Assembly (NCBI RefSeq): GCF_947387555.1
Contig: NZ_CANDNZ010000004.1
Coordinates: 186,001 to 250,000, forward strand
Origin: Thalassomonas sp. RHCl1
GTDB lineage: Bacteria; Pseudomonadota; Gammaproteobacteria; Enterobacterales; Alteromonadaceae
Direction: 5' to 3'
Length of the DNA: 64,000 nucleotides
Under the pieces are notes generated by a model. That model was not told the DNA's origin and ran no database searches. It saw only the letters and a list, made by a program, of their open reading frames with translations. Shown in pieces: positions 16,479 to 26,600 of this stretch; within the stretch, counting starts at the first letter, position 1, and every line of letters starts with the position of its first letter. The position numbers were made by a program, and so were the translations under genes.

Positions 16479-18398
16479 GTGAAAGCGCTCAAGAAACGAT
16501 TATATACCATTTGCCTGTTACTCTTAGTAAGCCAAATGCACTTGGCTTATGCACAGCAACATACTGTCTTATCACCAGAGGCCAATCATTTGGATCTGAT
16601 GCCCTATGCTGAATATTATTTCGATAAATCGAAACAACAAACGCTTGAGCAAATTATCAAGTTAAATCACAAGTTTTTACCTTTTACGGAAAAAACACTG
16701 ACTCCCTGGTCTCCCTCAACCTGGGTGAAAACCTCGGTAAAAAACGAAAGTTTACAGGAGCTAACCTGGTACCTGCAGATAGATATCCTCTGGGCTCCCC
16801 AATTTAAAATCTTTAGTGTCAGTGACGGCCAGTCCAAGCAATTACCGGTGTTAGACAGCAACAGCTCTTTTGCGGATCGTCCGGTTCAAGAGCGGATGTT
16901 AATTATACCCGTGACGCTGAAAGCCGGTGAACAGTTAACCTTATATCTGCATTACTCAAGCGTTTTCGATATTCAATCGCTTGAGCTATTTTCACATACC
17001 GCCCTGGCCCATTATTTAACCGACAATAGTTTGTTTAACGGCATGGTGTTCGGGGCTTTATTATGCTGTTTTAGCATTGTTGCCATGCAAATGCTGATAC
17101 GCCCGAGCAGGAGTTCAGCTTATTTATTGTTTTTTATTTTATTTGGCATTTTGTGGCTGGCCGATATGTCCGGATATACCTATCAATATCTCTGGTTAAG
17201 CTATGATAACGTCTATCCCCAGCTACCGGCTGTAGCGGTTTTAATGACGCTGATATTTTATTTTCTTTTTATTGCCCACACATTAAGGCTAAAAAGAAAT
17301 ACCCCTAACTTATATCGGGCATACCTGACGTTAGTCAGTTCAGCTTTGGCGATTGTAGCCATAAGTCCGGTCATAGATCCTGTGCCACTGGTACTGCTAC
17401 TTGCTCCTTTTGCCGCAACACTTTCTCTGGCAACCATTTATCTTGCCTTGAAACACCAGCTTCCCCTGGCAAGATTATATTCTTGCAACCTGCTGTTCCA
17501 TGTCGGCTTTGTTAATATCCTGTTTGTCATAAAACTTAACCATGTCAATTTCCCCCTGCATGTACATAGCTTTACCATACCCAAAATAGGCTTTGTGCTG
17601 GAAGTGATAATGTTTGCGGTCATACTGGCCTACCGTGAACACCTGATGAGCCGGCAACAGCAAACCAGCTTACAGCAACAGTTGGAATCATCGCGGCAAC
17701 TGGCCAGAATGAAGGAAGAAAAAAACCGGCTACTGGCCGAGAGCCAGCAGCGTATTTTAGACTACGCCAGCCATACCCATGATATGGCCCAGCCGATTGC
17801 CACATTGAAAATGGCGGTAAAGTCCATCAATAAACAGGAAAATGCACAGTTATTCGAGCATATAGATAATACCATCAACTATACCCAGAATTTATTTACC
17901 AGCATTATCAATACCGCAAAAGGAGATTATCAGGAAATAGTCAGCCATATCCGGTTACAGCAATTATTTAACGATCTTTATCTGCGCCATCAGCCCTTGG
18001 CCGCCAAAGAGCAGGTTATCCTTAAATTTGTGCCAAGCTCACTTAAGGTCTTTGGCTCTTACTACATTTTGGCGAGAATTTTCGATAACCTCATCACCAA
18101 TGCCATCCGCTATGCCGGTAAAGGCAAAGTGGTTATTGGCGTCAGACGAAGGGAAAAGGCCCTGGAAATTCAGGTGCTGGATAACGGCCCGGGCATTGCC
18201 TGCTCGGCGCTGGAAAAAATTAACCAGCCATTTGAACAACTGGACAAAACCCGATTACAGCAGCAAGGTTTTGGCTTGGGCATGTATAGCGTTAAAGAGC
18301 TGTGTAACAAAGAGGGCTACCGGCTAGACATTTTTTCAAAGCAAGGCAAAGGCAGCTGCTTTAGCATCATATTGCCCCTGGTTGATCGTGAAGAATAA
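16479..18398 (+). CDS. 7TMR-DISM sensor histidine kinase
   Basis: The 639-residue protein starts with GTG, preceded by AAGG. It has a signal peptide (cleavage after AYA, residue 25), a periplasmic 7TMR-DISM extracellular domain (about 30-180), seven membrane segments (about 185-395), a coiled-coil linker rich in Gln, and a kinase core. The phospho-acceptor is in ASHTHDMAQPI (His434). ATP-binding boxes are DNLITNAIRYAG (N box), DNGPGI (G1) and GFGLGMYSV (G2). No receiver domain is fused, so it needs a separate partner; the NarL-type regulator at 19355-19963 is the nearest candidate. The periplasmic domain resembles carbohydrate-binding modules, so a sugar or other small ligand may be sensed. 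Confidence 0.92.
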   Translation: MKALKKRLYTICLLLLVSQMHLAYAQQHTVLSPEANHLDLMPYAEYYFDKSKQQTLEQIIKLNHKFLPFTEKTLTPWSPSTWVKTSVKNESLQELTWYLQIDILWAPQFKIFSVSDGQSKQLPVLDSNSSFADRPVQERMLIIPVTLKAGEQLTLYLHYSSVFDIQSLELFSHTALAHYLTDNSLFNGMVFGALLCCFSIVAMQMLIRPSRSSAYLLFFILFGILWLADMSGYTYQYLWLSYDNVYPQLPAVAVLMTLIFYFLFIAHTLRLKRNTPNLYRAYLTLVSSALAIVAISPVIDPVPLVLLLAPFAATLSLATIYLALKHQLPLARLYSCNLLFHVGFVNILFVIKLNHVNFPLHVHSFTIPKIGFVLEVIMFAVILAYREHLMSRQQQTSLQQQLESSRQLARMKEEKNRLLAESQQRILDYASHTHDMAQPIATLKMAVKSINKQENAQLFEHIDNTINYTQNLFTSIINTAKGDYQEIVSHIRLQQLFNDLYLRHQPLAAKEQVILKFVPSSLKVFGSYYILARIFDNLITNAIRYAGKGKVVIGVRRREKALEIQVLDNGPGIACSALEKINQPFEQLDKTRLQQQGFGLGMYSVKELCNKEGYRLDIFSKQGKGSCFSIILPLVDREE

Positions 18399-18535
18399 GA
18401 AGAGAAAATACAACCAGTCCCTTTGCCTGCCCTAACCTAGATGATCAAATGTAATGGATTAGACTTAGCTGCCATCAGCTATCAGAGAGTAGAGCCGTGT
18501 ATGCGGCGTTACTGAAGGGATCCTGAGTTATTGCC

Positions 18536-18567
18536 TCTGGAGTTGAAAGTCCCTGTAAAACTCCAGA
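18536..18567. terminator. hairpin between converging genes
   Basis: TCTGGAGTT (18536-18544) pairs perfectly with AACTCCAGA (18559-18567) across a 14-base loop, between the kinase stop and the stop of the small anchored protein. It lacks a T-run, so a terminator role is only probable from its position. Confidence 0.5.
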
Positions 18568-18579
18568 TAACCTAATAAA

Positions 18580-18993
18580 TTAACGGAACAGATATAAATA
18601 TTTTCTTCTAAGAATTAAAAACAGGGAAAAAAGAAAAAAACATAAAGCAAACAAACCTGCATTATTCTCTGTTTTCGGCTGTAAACCAACATCCGTTTTT
18701 TCTCCGGAGCTTACATCCGGTAATTTTCGCCAGACATTGATATTTCCGGCGGCAGGCTCAAAAGAAGTCGTGATTGCCGATTGAATAGCTTCACTATCTC
18801 CCGGCTTAAGCCCGGCACTTTCCGGCGAAAAAACTTGAAAAGCATCATTCCCCCCCAGTGCGTAACTCACAGTAGCCGGACTGGCCGAAGTCAGGCTTTC
18901 ACTGGCGCCAACATTGAAAAAAACAAAACTTAACAACAAAACCAGGCCTTTTGCCGGTCTAAAGTTCACATACTTTAAAATTAACAGGTACAA
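18580..18993 (-). CDS. hypothetical protein with C-terminal membrane anchor
   Basis: The 137-residue product starts at TTG (GGGGA eight bases upstream; a GTG eight codons later is the alternative). It has an N-terminal hydrophobic signal (GLVLLLSFVFFNVGAS) and a polar Ser/Ala-rich middle. The C-terminus is ENNAG, then a hydrophobic segment (LFALCFFLFSLFLIL), then RRKYLYLFR. This motif-hydrophobic-basic tail resembles protein-sorting tails of the CTERM kind, but I cannot name the class. It lies between a sensor kinase (convergent) and a response regulator (same strand), so it may be a regulated or sensed surface protein. Confidence 0.55.
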   Translation of the reverse strand: MYLLILKYVNFRPAKGLVLLLSFVFFNVGASESLTSASPATVSYALGGNDAFQVFSPESAGLKPGDSEAIQSAITTSFEPAAGNINVWRKLPDVSSGEKTDVGLQPKTENNAGLFALCFFLFSLFLILRRKYLYLFR

Positions 18994-19354
18994 CTCAACT
19001 TCCCCTTTGCTATTTTAACGAAATAAGATTTTATCTATCGAGTAGGAAGTGCTGCCGTGATACGGCGTAATACAAAGCGAAATGAAGTACACAACTTTTT
19101 CAGGGTGCGAAACAGGTTTCGGGTATTCAGATAAATAACATTACTTTATGTTTTATCTGCGGTAGTAACCGCCATAGTTTTAACAACACTATTAACAGGG
19201 GGAATGATGACAATTTTCACCTGTCACAACCATAGAGCAGCCGCTCTATATTGGTCAGATAAAAGACAAAAAGAATAAGTCAGCCACAACAATCGGGCAT
19301 GACATCCGGCATCAAGTTCAAATGCCGGACAAAAGAAAACCGCCAGAGAAAGAG
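18994..19354. other. intergenic region, two hairpins
   Basis: No gene is seen here. Two perfect hairpins are present: ATAGAGC / GCTCTAT with a 4-base loop at 19232-19249, and TCCGGCAT / ATGCCGGA at 19305-19329, the latter 26 bases after the response regulator stop and a possible terminator for it. The rest is probably the promoter region of the small anchored protein. Confidence 0.45.
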
Positions 19355-19963
19355 CTAGGGTGCCTTGTAGTAACCCTTTTTATTGGCAATATCAATTAAT
19401 TCGACAATAGAGTGGGCATGGAATTTTTTCATGATATTCGTGCGGTGAATATTAATGGTACGCTCGCTATTAAACAAAACCTCGGCAATTTCCCGGTTAG
19501 ATCTTCCCTGTAGCAGATACTCAAAAACTTTCGCTTCCTTGGGGGTTAACACATCTTCGGCCTCTTCCAGCAAGGATCTGAGCTCCTCGGAAATATATTG
19601 CTCCCCCCGCAAACAACCGGCCAGGGCTTCAAGCACAGCATCAATATCACTGACCTTGCTGACCAGGGCTGACGCCTTCAGGTTAATAAGCTGGCGAAAC
19701 AGGCCGCCGGCAGTTAATCCCGTTAAAAAGACCACTTTACTTTCCGGAAATTTCCGCCGCAGCCATTGCAGCATAGCAACAGGCCCTTCACTTGGCATTT
19801 GACAGTCTAAGATGAAAATATCGACCTGGACAGTGTCGGCAATGCTTTTGAGCTCGTCGGTAGATTTTACCTGCCCGGCAACATCATAGCCATTACCGGC
19901 AAGCAACATAGACAAACCGCTGCGAAATAAATCATGGTCATCGGCGATTAATACTTTAGTCAT
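19355..19963 (-). CDS. NarL/FixJ family response regulator
   Basis: The 202-residue protein has a receiver domain (acidic pair Asp8/Asp9, phospho-acceptor Asp53 in FILDCQMP, conserved Thr81 and Lys103). A LuxR-type helix-turn-helix follows at about 139-195 (LTPKEAKVFEYLLQGRSN, then REIAEVLFNSERTINIHR). It should activate or repress transcription when phosphorylated. The sensor kinase at 16479-18398 lacks a receiver and is the likely partner, though the genes face each other and are separated by the small anchored protein. The start follows an ordinary leader; no operon partner is upstream. Confidence 0.92.
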   Translation of the reverse strand: MTKVLIADDHDLFRSGLSMLLAGNGYDVAGQVKSTDELKSIADTVQVDIFILDCQMPSEGPVAMLQWLRRKFPESKVVFLTGLTAGGLFRQLINLKASALVSKVSDIDAVLEALAGCLRGEQYISEELRSLLEEAEDVLTPKEAKVFEYLLQGRSNREIAEVLFNSERTINIHRTNIMKKFHAHSIVELIDIANKKGYYKAP

Positions 19964-20263
19964 TTAACAAGGCTTCACGTTTAGCGACTTAATCGTTTTA
20001 GTAGTTTAACCGGACAATTATATATTACAAGACCCGCTCTGATAAACTTACAAAATCACAATATCCTTTTGCCAAGCCTGTTCAGCTCATAACTAACAAA
20101 CTGATTTTAAAGTTTTTATAAACACAGAGCATTGCAACACTATCTTGGCGGCAACGTAAAACCAACGACATCATCATCGCAAAGCTTTATGATAAAACTC
20201 GATATGCTACCGGCGGCTCAGCAGGGATTTTACCGGCTCACCGGCTTTAAATTTGTCTTAGCG

Positions 20264-21781
20264 CTACATGCTTTCCCCGGCCTTGCAATAGTGATCGATA
20301 AACGCTTGGTGGCTGGGCATTCTTACAACCTGAGCATCCACTTGCCCCTTGATGCCATTGAGAAATTTAGCCAGTTCGGCATCACTCATCTGATCCACTA
20401 TCTGATGGTAGTTTTCCGGCATGATCCCCTGCCCCATCATCACCTGGGTCCAGGAATCAAGACGGAACAGTTCACTCTGGGTAATGCACACCCGGGCGGT
20501 CTTTTTAAACAGCTCCATCCTGTGGGCAAGGGTTGGCGGCACTTCCATGTTTTGACAATAGCGCCAAAACGGGCTGTCATCCCGTTCGGTGGCTTTGTAG
20601 TGCAAAATAATAAAGTCGCGGATGCGCTCCATTTCTTCCCTGGTTTGATTATTATATTCGTCGATATTGGCCTGGCTGATCTCATCATGGGGAAATAACT
20701 TCATCAGGCGTAAAATCGATGCCATGATCAAGTGAATCGCGGTAGACTCCACCGGCTCAACAAAGCCGCTGGCCAACCCGATGGCGATACAGTTTTTATT
20801 CCAGCCCTTAACGCGGCGGCCGGTGTTATAGCGGAAAACTTTCGGCTCGGTTATGGCCGGGCTTTCCAGGTTATTCATTAGCGTGGCAATCGCTTCTTCA
20901 TCCGAGGTATAGCGGCTACAAAACACCAGGCCATTACCGACCCTGTGCTGCAGCGGGATACGCCATTGCCAACCCCAGTCATGGGCAATCGCCTGGGTAT
21001 AAGGCCTGGGCTCGCCTGCTTTTTCTGTTTGCACCGCCACGGCACTGTCGCAAGGGATCAAGTGGCTGTAACTTTCAAAACCGGTATTTAACGCCCCTTC
21101 GATTAACCGGGCGGCAAAACCGGTGCAATCAATAAATAAGTCACCTTCAACCCGGGTGCCGTTATCCAGGGTCAGGGCTTGAATATAGCCGGTTTTGTCA
21201 TGGATACTGACATCCTCTATTTTGCCTTCGAGGCGCTTCACCCCTTTGCCAAGCGCCAACTGCTTTAAATAGTCGGCATATAAGCCGGCATCAAGATGGT
21301 AGGCATAATCGAGTTTGCTGTCCCTTGAACCTAAAAACCTGCCGGCTTTGGCCGCGGCATGTTCCGGGCAGTAGGCGCCAAACTCGTCATTGATGCCTTT
21401 TTTCAGTCCCGCCAGGTAAAAATGCTGAAACTCTCCTGCCCAGCAGATGCGCCCGGTATCGCCGAAAGAGTGAATATAACTGTCGTTTTGCTTGCCCCAG
21501 TTTTTAAACTCGATACCAAGTTTAAAAGTTCCCCGGACCGTTTTCATAAAATGCTGTTCATTAATGCCAAGCAGTTCATTAAAGGTGCGCAACGGCGGTA
21601 TGGTGGCTTCACCGACACCGATGCGGCCAATTTCTTCCGATTCGATCAGGGTAATATCCAGGCTTTTACCCAGTAACTTTGACAAAGAAGCCGCCGTCAT
21701 CCAGCCGGCACTGCCGCCACCGGCAATGACAACACGTTGAACTTTTTTATTATGGTTATTTTCTTGACTTGTTGTTTGCAT
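20264..21781 (-). CDS. flavin-dependent tryptophan halogenase-like protein
   Basis: The protein has the FAD motif GGGSAGW, the halogenase signature GVGEATIPP, the active-site lysine region GTFKLGIEF, the WQWRIP form of the WxWxIP motif, and the substrate-side glutamate region EPVESTAI. Length (505-507 residues) fits PrnA/RebH relatives. ATG codons at 21787 and 21781 are both possible; AGGA is better spaced for 21781. It is the last gene of the leftward receptor-SapC-methyltransferase operon. Members found beside TonB receptors and SapC are widespread, and their real substrate is not established. A divergent paralogue is at 28551-30104. Confidence 0.9.
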   Translation of the reverse strand: MQTTSQENNHNKKVQRVVIAGGGSAGWMTAASLSKLLGKSLDITLIESEEIGRIGVGEATIPPLRTFNELLGINEQHFMKTVRGTFKLGIEFKNWGKQNDSYIHSFGDTGRICWAGEFQHFYLAGLKKGINDEFGAYCPEHAAAKAGRFLGSRDSKLDYAYHLDAGLYADYLKQLALGKGVKRLEGKIEDVSIHDKTGYIQALTLDNGTRVEGDLFIDCTGFAARLIEGALNTGFESYSHLIPCDSAVAVQTEKAGEPRPYTQAIAHDWGWQWRIPLQHRVGNGLVFCSRYTSDEEAIATLMNNLESPAITEPKVFRYNTGRRVKGWNKNCIAIGLASGFVEPVESTAIHLIMASILRLMKLFPHDEISQANIDEYNNQTREEMERIRDFIILHYKATERDDSPFWRYCQNMEVPPTLAHRMELFKKTARVCITQSELFRLDSWTQVMMGQGIMPENYHQIVDQMSDAELAKFLNGIKGQVDAQVVRMPSHQAFIDHYCKAGESM

Positions 21782-21870
21782 CTTCATTTCCTGAATAATC
21801 CAAGTGACTGCACAGCCTGTGCCCTGAGGGCTTATTATTAAATAACACAGCTGGGTGCCCAGGTAAACGG

Positions 21871-22596
21871 TTAAATGGAAGCGGTTTCACAAACCGCCTT
21901 GTCCTGGCTGCTAACATCGGGCTTTTTCGATAAAACCACCAATTTTGCCTGTGCCGGCGGCTTGATCACCGAGCTATAAAAATAACTGTCGGTAATTTTT
22001 TCAATGTGGAAATGCTCGGCAAAAACATTATGTAAGATCTCATCGTCAAAACGATAAGGCATGGGAATTTTTTGCCCGGCAAAAATATCATAATCGCTAA
22101 AGCGCCTTTCTTGTAAACTCATGGTTTTAAGCAGCACTTTACCGTCCGCTTTGAGCAGTTTAAGCACATTGGCAATATATTTTTTGGTACTGATACAACA
22201 GACGGAATGAAAACAGCCGCGGTCAAGAATTAAATCAAACTGCGCCGGCGCCAGGCGGCTATCAAGGACATCATCTAAGACAAATTCAACTTGCGTTTGC
22301 CAGGGTAAGGTTTTCGTTTTGTTTTTTGCCTGAGCCAGGGCGGTTTGTGAAATATCCGAGCCGACCACCTGATAGCCCATTTTCGCCAAAGCGATTGCCT
22401 GGCTGCCGCTGCAGGTACCCAAATCGAGAATTTTAGCGCTGTGAATACCATGTACTTTTAAAAAGTCGCTGATGTCGGGGTCAAGCTCCTCGCTGAACCA
22501 GGGCCAGCGGTTAGCACTTCTGCCCTGATACATTTGCTGATTTTTACTTTCCCACTTCTCTTCGTTCCATTTAATGAAGTCTTGTAAGCTGCTCAT
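21871..22596 (-). CDS. class I SAM-dependent methyltransferase (TPMT-like)
   Basis: The 241-residue protein has motif I ILDLGTCSGSQAIALA, the acidic end of strand two in VVGSDIS, the FVLDDVLD region, and DLILDRGCFHSV, which is characteristic of thiopurine methyltransferase-like proteins. The N-terminal segment WNEEKWESKNQQMYQGRS is also typical. The substrate is unknown. It lies between SapC and the halogenase-like gene in a leftward operon with short gaps (39 and about 90 bases), suggesting a modification step in the same function. Confidence 0.88.
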   Translation of the reverse strand: MSSLQDFIKWNEEKWESKNQQMYQGRSANRWPWFSEELDPDISDFLKVHGIHSAKILDLGTCSGSQAIALAKMGYQVVGSDISQTALAQAKNKTKTLPWQTQVEFVLDDVLDSRLAPAQFDLILDRGCFHSVCCISTKKYIANVLKLLKADGKVLLKTMSLQERRFSDYDIFAGQKIPMPYRFDDEILHNVFAEHFHIEKITDSYFYSSVIKPPAQAKLVVLSKKPDVSSQDKAVCETASI

Positions 22597-22635
22597 ATCA
22601 AACCTGCTGTTATTCTTTTTATTGCTAAAGGAGGG

Positions 22636-23388
22636 TTACAAGGCGGCGTTTTTTAAATCCACTAATTTTCTGACATTAGCCAGCGACGCCACCACGGCAA
22701 AGGCCAGGGATAAAAAGCCGGATTTATTCAACTGCGCCAGGGCATCGCCGTCAAGTGCCGCCAGTTTTTCTTCGTGGATCGTATAATTACCACTCAGCTT
22801 GATTTGCCGGCCGTTATTTAAGGTGATGTCGAGATTCACAGCTTCGATAAGATCATAACGGCTAAAGGCATCAAACATGGCTTTACTGATCTTGGCACCG
22901 TCATTGATGGTGGCCAGGGCCTGGGCTACCTGTTTCAGGTAAGGGCTTTGCTCGCCATTTTCCAGGAACAGGGCTTCTCCTGCCACCTTATCGTCTGTTG
23001 CATTATTTTCTGAGGCATGGCTAACCCTGGGGCTGGCGATATCAATATAAATCACCGGGGTATCAACCGCTTGCCCGTTAATTTGTTGAGGTTCAAAGCC
23101 GATAAGAAAGGGTCCTTTGGCGATCACTGCGGGAATATAATTCGCCTGCCATTTGCCCCGTTTAAGAAACAGGTTTTCATCTTTTTCCAGGCCGAGTAAC
23201 ACTACAGATTGAAAGTCACCGGTTTGCGGGTGCTTACTGAATAAGATCGGATATTCCCTTTGGATATGGATGAACTCACTCGGATAAGTCAGGGTACTGG
23301 TAACCTTATCCCCCAATTTGACCGAGTTTTTGCTGTTAACCCTTAAGTCTTTATGTTCAAGGTGGTTTAACCGTACTGCATTCGCCAT
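22636..23388 (-). CDS. SapC family protein (second copy)
   Basis: The 250-residue protein shows the SapC layout: an early VRLNHLEHKDLRV, HIQREYPILFSKHPQTGDFQ, then FLKRGKWQANYIPAVIAKGPFLIG, and a late LSGNYTIHEEKLAALDGDALAQLNKSGFL. Of two adjacent ATG codons (23391 and 23388), the second has better spacing from GGGGGA. It is paralogous to 4179-4922. It lies second in the operon after the large TonB-dependent receptor, separated by a 279-base region with a large inverted repeat. Function is unknown; the tight link with receptors suggests a role in substrate uptake or surface organisation. Confidence 0.88.
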   Translation of the reverse strand: MANAVRLNHLEHKDLRVNSKNSVKLGDKVTSTLTYPSEFIHIQREYPILFSKHPQTGDFQSVVLLGLEKDENLFLKRGKWQANYIPAVIAKGPFLIGFEPQQINGQAVDTPVIYIDIASPRVSHASENNATDDKVAGEALFLENGEQSPYLKQVAQALATINDGAKISKAMFDAFSRYDLIEAVNLDITLNNGRQIKLSGNYTIHEEKLAALDGDALAQLNKSGFLSLAFAVVASLANVRKLVDLKNAAL

Positions 23389-23442
23389 CATCTTCCCCCG
23401 GATATTGTGCCTGCTGTAACTTTTTAGTATTTTCCAAGATGC

Positions 23443-23569
23443 TTTTTAAAAGAACTCATGTGTCCATTGTCCGTATAACTAAGCAAAATTAATATCTTTG
23501 GCTCTGCCCGGGAGAGAGGCCTTAAGCGATGATATTATTTCCATTACGAACCATGAGTTCTTTTAAAAA
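23443..23569. repeat. 127-bp element with 18-bp perfect terminal inverted repeats
   Basis: TTTTTAAAAGAACTCATG (23443-23460) and its exact inverse (23552-23569) bracket 91 bases. It lies between the receptor gene and SapC, in what is probably one transcript. It could be a very small transposon-like (MITE) element or an RNA stem that separates expression of the two genes. No flanking target duplication is clear. Confidence 0.75.
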
Positions 23570-23603
23570 ACTTCTCTTTTATTTTTACCTTTTTCAGGTT
23601 CAT

Positions 23604-23637
23604 AAGCCGCTTCATTAATCCCTTAAAAAAGCGGCTT
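23604..23637 (-). terminator. hairpin after receptor gene
   Basis: AAGCCGCTT (23604-23612) pairs with AAGCGGCTT (23629-23637), 34 bases after the receptor stop on the minus strand. There is no T-run after the stem, so it may attenuate or stabilise the message and leave the downstream genes partly expressed. Confidence 0.5.
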
Positions 23638-23670
23638 TAAACTTTAGCGTTAAGCCTTATAAGTCAGGCC

Positions 23671-26600
23671 TTAAAAGGTATACCTGGCCCCTAACTCATA
23701 ACGGGGCTCGGACTCTTCACCAAAGGTAAACTGGTTTTTATTACGGCCGTGTTTACGGATGTCTTCCCCGGTAAGGTTGATCCCGGCAAAAGAGACCGAC
23801 AGGTTCTCATTGACCTGGTAACTGGCGCTCATATCAATCTGGTCGTAAGCTTCAACAAATTCCGGCTCACCCGCGCTGCGGTTGGCATTTTCCAGGAATT
23901 CATCCCGCCAGTTGTAGGCAAGACGCACGGTAATGTCGTCTTTTTCATAGAGCAACACCAGGTTGGCGGTATCACTTAACCCCTGCAGGGCAAACTGTAC
24001 TTCATCGGAAGAGACATCAAAATTAATATCCCCTTTGACTATGGTGTAGTTGGCCTGTACGCCGAAACCTGTGTCGCCGAAGAAGTGCTGCACGGCAAAT
24101 TCCCAACCGTAAACCTTGGCTTCCTTGTTATTAACCGGCGCGTTATAACGGAACATCATTTGTGGATCGTCGCTGTTGGGCAAGATATCGATGGCATCTT
24201 CAAATTCCAGTGCCGTCATCGAATCATAATCCACGCCGAGTTCATTGGCGGCAACCATAGAGAACAGCTGGGTATCGTCCGGGTTGGTGATGCCAAGGGC
24301 GGCTAAGTCTGCCATTGCCTGCTGCGCACGCGGACCGTTGGTGACATCCCTTAAGTCAAAGAAGTTGGCAATAAGCGGCTCGGTACCGACAAAGTTTTCA
24401 ACCCGTTTTTCAAAGTAACCGGCAGAGACATAACTGGTATCTTCAAAATACCATTCCACCGATAAGTCCAGGTTGTCGGACTCAAGCGGCACCAGTTCAG
24501 GGTTACCCGAGTTAGCACTGCCGTAGACCTGATCATCGAGGATCGTCGGCAGGGCCGGGCCGCCGTTAATCGCGGTTTGCGCATCTAGCTGGCCATAACT
24601 GGGGCGAGCGATGGTTTTACTGTAGGAGAAACGGGTGATCACATTTTCCACCACCGTCAGGTCAAAATCAAAGCTCGGCAGCAGGTGATCATAGCTATTG
24701 CTGACGCTATAACTTTGGGCATCGGCAAAGCTGCCTTGTATAACCTGGGTATCGTTATTACTGTCCCATTGTATCGCCGTCGGTATCGCCGATTTAGCGG
24801 ATGATTTCGAATCCGTACTTTCATAACGCAAGCCTGCACTCATATGATAAGGCATACCGCCGAGTTCACCGTCGAGGTTCACTTCAAAATAAAGTGCGGT
24901 AATATCTTCTTCAATTAACCTGTGGTTGGACTCGTTGGGGTTGCGGCCAAATTCCAGGTCATATTTATCTGCCGCCCACTGGCCAATTTCTTTGGCATCG
25001 CCGCGAAAGCCCTGGGTCCAGCCGTCTTTGATTTTGTAGTCGTCAAGGGAGTCGTTAAAGTCGATAGGGTCAAGAAAACCTTCGGGTAATTCACCGGCAT
25101 TTGAGGCGCTCCAGCCCCCCATGGTCTGGTTACCGGTATTCGATTGTATCGTGGTATTTTCCATTTTACGCGATTCGATACCGAAGTTGATGCTGCCGTC
25201 TTCAAACTCATAGGCACCGTCTAAACGGATTTGCTGGATCTCATTGTCGTTATTGGAATAGGCCGTTTGCATCATAGTGGTGCCCAGATCAGAGACATCG
25301 AGCTGACCGTTACAGTTATAACCCCCTACGCCGTCCTGAGTGGATACCCTGGGATCACAGTCATCAAACACTACCTGCATCGAAGGTAATCCGCTGCTGC
25401 CGTAGATAGCCCCGACACTTTTATGGACATTAGAGCCGATACCTACGGTTAAGGCATTACCATAGCCTTCGGTGGGTTTGCTGACAGATTCAGAATCATG
25501 AACATCCAGTACCAGGGTAAAATCATCGGTCACTTCCCAGTTAACATTAAAACCCAGGGACTTGTCTTCGGTGAGGGAGTTGTAATGTATCTGCTTTAGT
25601 GCAACATCACGGGGGGCATTTTCATTACGGTTTTCAATATAAACTTCCGGGGTCGGATTTAAACCTTCGGTAAATTCTGCCGTGCCGACATAAGAGTCAA
25701 ACCAGCCGGAAAGATCCGAGGAATGCACTTGTGAGTCAAGTTTGGTATAGGTGTAATCTAAGGTAGTGGTGATATTATCAAGCGGACGATATTGCAGGGT
25801 TAACTGGGCATTGGTACGTTCGCGCTGGGTATCTTCAAGGCGGTAGGCAATATCAGAAGGTAACTGGTAAGCCTCTCCCATTTCTGGGCCATTGGTGATA
25901 TTCGATGCCGGATAAGTCACACCATCTACCGTATAAGCTTCATTCACTTCACGGTTAATGGAGCCGTCGTAAGTACGGTTACTCCAGTTATTGATAGTCG
26001 CGCCGGTAGCACTGCTGTGACGCTCGGAAAAACTACCGTTGAACGAGGCGCCAAACACTTCCTCTTCATCGGTCCAGCTGATCAAGCCGGAAAACTCCGG
26101 GGTCACCTTGTCGTTATAATCCCTGACACCGTCACGGACACTGGTATCGTATAATGCCTTGGAGCCGAAACTGGTTTGCAGACCCGGGTTATCTAAAGGT
26201 TTGGCGGTATTGATATTAATTGAAGCCCCTATGCCGCCGGTGGCAATGGAGGCTTTACCAGTTTTATACACTTCAACGGATTTAATCGCATCGGAGGCAA
26301 GGTTTTGAAAATCATAAGCCCGGTTATCGGAAGCATGTCCCCCTTCCGGTAGAGATGACGCCGGCATGGCACGGCCGTTTAGGGTAACCATATTAAATTG
26401 CGGACCAAAACCACGTACCGTTACCCGACTGCCCTCACCATTGGTTCTGTCTATGGAAACCCCGGTGATACGCTGCAGCGACTCGGCCAGGTTGGTATCG
26501 GGAAATTTACCGATATCTTCTGCTGAAATGGCATCTACCACCCCGCTGGCATCCCGCTTTAAACGCGTGGATTCCTTGATACTGGATCGCATCCCGGTTA

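Noticed and set aside
16478-16491. TGAAAGCGCTC resembling the LacI-type half-site at the kinase start
   Set aside because: It overlaps the GTG start codon and first codons (Val/Met-Lys-Ala-Leu) and lacks the second half-site, so chance is likelier.
23443-23569. Insertion sequence with transposase
   Set aside because: The unit is only 127 bp and has no open frame; only a MITE-like or RNA role remains possible.
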